DNA of 64,000 bases from RHLJ01 sp048058975 (GTDB lineage: Bacteria > Bacteroidota > Rhodothermia > Balneolales > Balneolaceae). Positions 62,953 through 64,000 of this stretch are shown here, in pieces (position 1 is the stretch's first letter; each line of letters begins with the position of its first letter). Both the position numbers and the translations under genes were made by a program. Location: the NCBI GenBank assembly GCA_048058975.1, contig JBLLNP010000011.1, positions 1 through 64,000 of the forward strand. The letters run 5' to 3'. The notes beneath the pieces were generated by a model that was given only the letters and a program-made list of their open reading frames with translations, was not told the DNA's origin and searched no databases.

Positions 62953-64000
62953 ATGAGAAAAATCTACCAGATCAAAATAAGCAGATGCTTCTTTATAGCA
63001 TTTATAGCCATAATAATGTCATGTGAAGTGACAAATACAGATGGAACAGATGTAGTAAATATACCCGAAACTGTATTCAAAGAAGTGGATTTAAGATTTC
63101 ATATGATTCTGAATGGTGAAAAGAGTAGACCTAGTTTTAATGGTCCGGGAGTAGTATTAGAGATGAATAACACTATTTATCAAAATTGGGGAAATTTTGG
63201 AAGATTCAGAATAACAGACATTAAAAAAGGAGAGTACCAATACACAGCAACTTATTCGGTTTACAAGGACTCAGGAACGGTTTTTATTGACAGCTCTTAT
63301 GTTGAAATTCAATTTGGAGATGAGTTTTTATTTCACCCTATTGCACAAATTTTTGAAGTTTCCGGTTCTGATACCACTATTTTCACTAGAGGAGCTGTAA
63401 TAGATAAACATAGGGCAAACCCTGTAAATAATGGGTTTTACCAACCAACATTAGTAGAAAAAGGGGAAGTATTGGATTTGACAATTAATAGTCCAGCATT
63501 TAACCCAATAGAAAAAAAACTTTCATTTAATCGGGTAGATTCTACCTATCTGATATATATACAGCCAAAAGAATATTTAGATATTGTAGGGAACGTATCC
63601 TTCAAGAATAATTCTAGTATTTACCCTTTATCGAACGCTTTTGTTAACATTAGTGGTAACTATTACCAGACAGATGAAAATGGTGATTTTAAAATCAGTT
63701 CAATACAACCCGGTTTACAAACACTTGAAGTGAATGAGGAAGGTTTTTTTCCGCTAAGCAGGGAAATACAGGTGAATAGTAGCGTAACGCCTCACATGGT
63801 TTTGAACGGATCAGAGGCGGACTTTCTACCATTAAAAATTGGAAATTATTGGAAATATCAAGTTTCAGGTACATTTACTGATTCGGGTTTGCCTGATAGG
63901 AGAATAGCCTACACTTCAGAATGGTATCTTGAGGATGTTCAGATTGATGAACAGGATACTATATATACGATTAAAGAAATCAAAAACGGTTACGAAACAT
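62953..64000 (+). CDS. Lipoprotein with carboxypeptidase-regulatory-like domain, 3' end beyond window
   Basis: An open frame of 349 codons from the ATG at 62953 to the window end. The signal peptide ends in a lipobox IMSC (Cys24). A carboxypeptidase-regulatory-like/CarbopepD beta-sandwich is visible near 214-277 (NAFVNISGNYYQTDENGDFK followed by ISSIQPGLQTLEV). The rest is beta-rich. It is probably a surface-exposed or periplasmic lipoprotein; function unknown. Confidence 0.85.
   Translation, partial: MRKIYQIKISRCFFIAFIAIIMSCEVTNTDGTDVVNIPETVFKEVDLRFHMILNGEKSRPSFNGPGVVLEMNNTIYQNWGNFGRFRITDIKKGEYQYTATYSVYKDSGTVFIDSSYVEIQFGDEFLFHPIAQIFEVSGSDTTIFTRGAVIDKHRANPVNNGFYQPTLVEKGEVLDLTINSPAFNPIEKKLSFNRVDSTYLIYIQPKEYLDIVGNVSFKNNSSIYPLSNAFVNISGNYYQTDENGDFKISSIQPGLQTLEVNEEGFFPLSREIQVNSSVTPHMVLNGSEADFLPLKIGNYWKYQVSGTFTDSGLPDRRIAYTSEWYLEDVQIDEQDTIYTIKEIKNGYET

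Noticed and set aside
1..64000. tRNA, rRNA, insertion sequences or prophage genes
   Set aside because: No cloverleaf, rRNA core, transposase, integrase or phage structural gene was recognised in the window.

Overview
The window is AT-leaning bacterial chromosome, densely packed with genes on both strands. The gene content suggests a member of the Balneolales (Balneolaeota) or a close FCB-group relative. The evidence is a TolB-propeller/amidohydrolase fusion, a DUF5916 CBM9-like protein, tandem ABC-2 permeases with large extracytoplasmic domains, secreted S9 and M20 peptidases, many starts without a Shine-Dalgarno sequence, and intergenic inverted repeats. This placement is inference from family content; no rRNA or tRNA gene is visible.

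Layout. 1-10.9 kb: a multi-PAS histidine kinase running off the left edge, a secreted amidohydrolase, a lipoprotein, a CoA-transferase, a frameshifted outer-membrane-type protein and an HGSNAT-like membrane protein. 10.9-19.9 kb: a minus-strand operon (PDZ protein, NEW3-type membrane-anchored protein, ABC ATPase, two paralogous permeases) divergent from a histidine kinase/response regulator pair. 19.9-25.8 kb: an MFS transporter and a YdbS/YdbT-like PH-domain pair leading into an arsenic locus (arsN2, arsR, DUF6428, arsC) with two matching ArsR-type operators, then a ZIP metal transporter with its own palindrome. 25.9-37.4 kb: an unknown gene, two secreted propeller proteins (one with a His/Met-rich segment), gcvP, a DUF302 protein, and M20 and S9 peptidases. 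37.4-41.5 kb: HAD phosphatase, APH-fold kinase, a frameshifted glutamine-synthetase-family ligase and OsmC. 41.6-48.1 kb: metallophosphoesterase plus glycosyltransferase, DinB, and a GntR-controlled sulfur cassette (two YeeE/YedE, a CstB-like MBL-rhodanese protein, TauE). 48.3-60.7 kb: amino-acid permease, DUF5916 protein, repeat-rich intergenic DNA, GNAT, Tag glycosylase, PEP carboxylase, branched-chain aminotransferase, a toxin-antitoxin pair overlapping crcB, and a 2-hydroxyacid dehydrogenase. 60.9-64 kb: umuDC, in which UmuD appears to lack both catalytic residues, and a lipoprotein cut by the right edge.

How the genes work together. The clearest functional modules are arsenic detoxification, sulfane-sulfur uptake/oxidation/export, SOS translesion synthesis, and the ABC/PDZ/NEW3 envelope system next to its two-component pair. 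This last module is the best candidate for an undescribed system. The most unusual single observation is the apparently protease-dead UmuD. Two genes carry single-base homopolymer frameshifts that may be sequencing errors.
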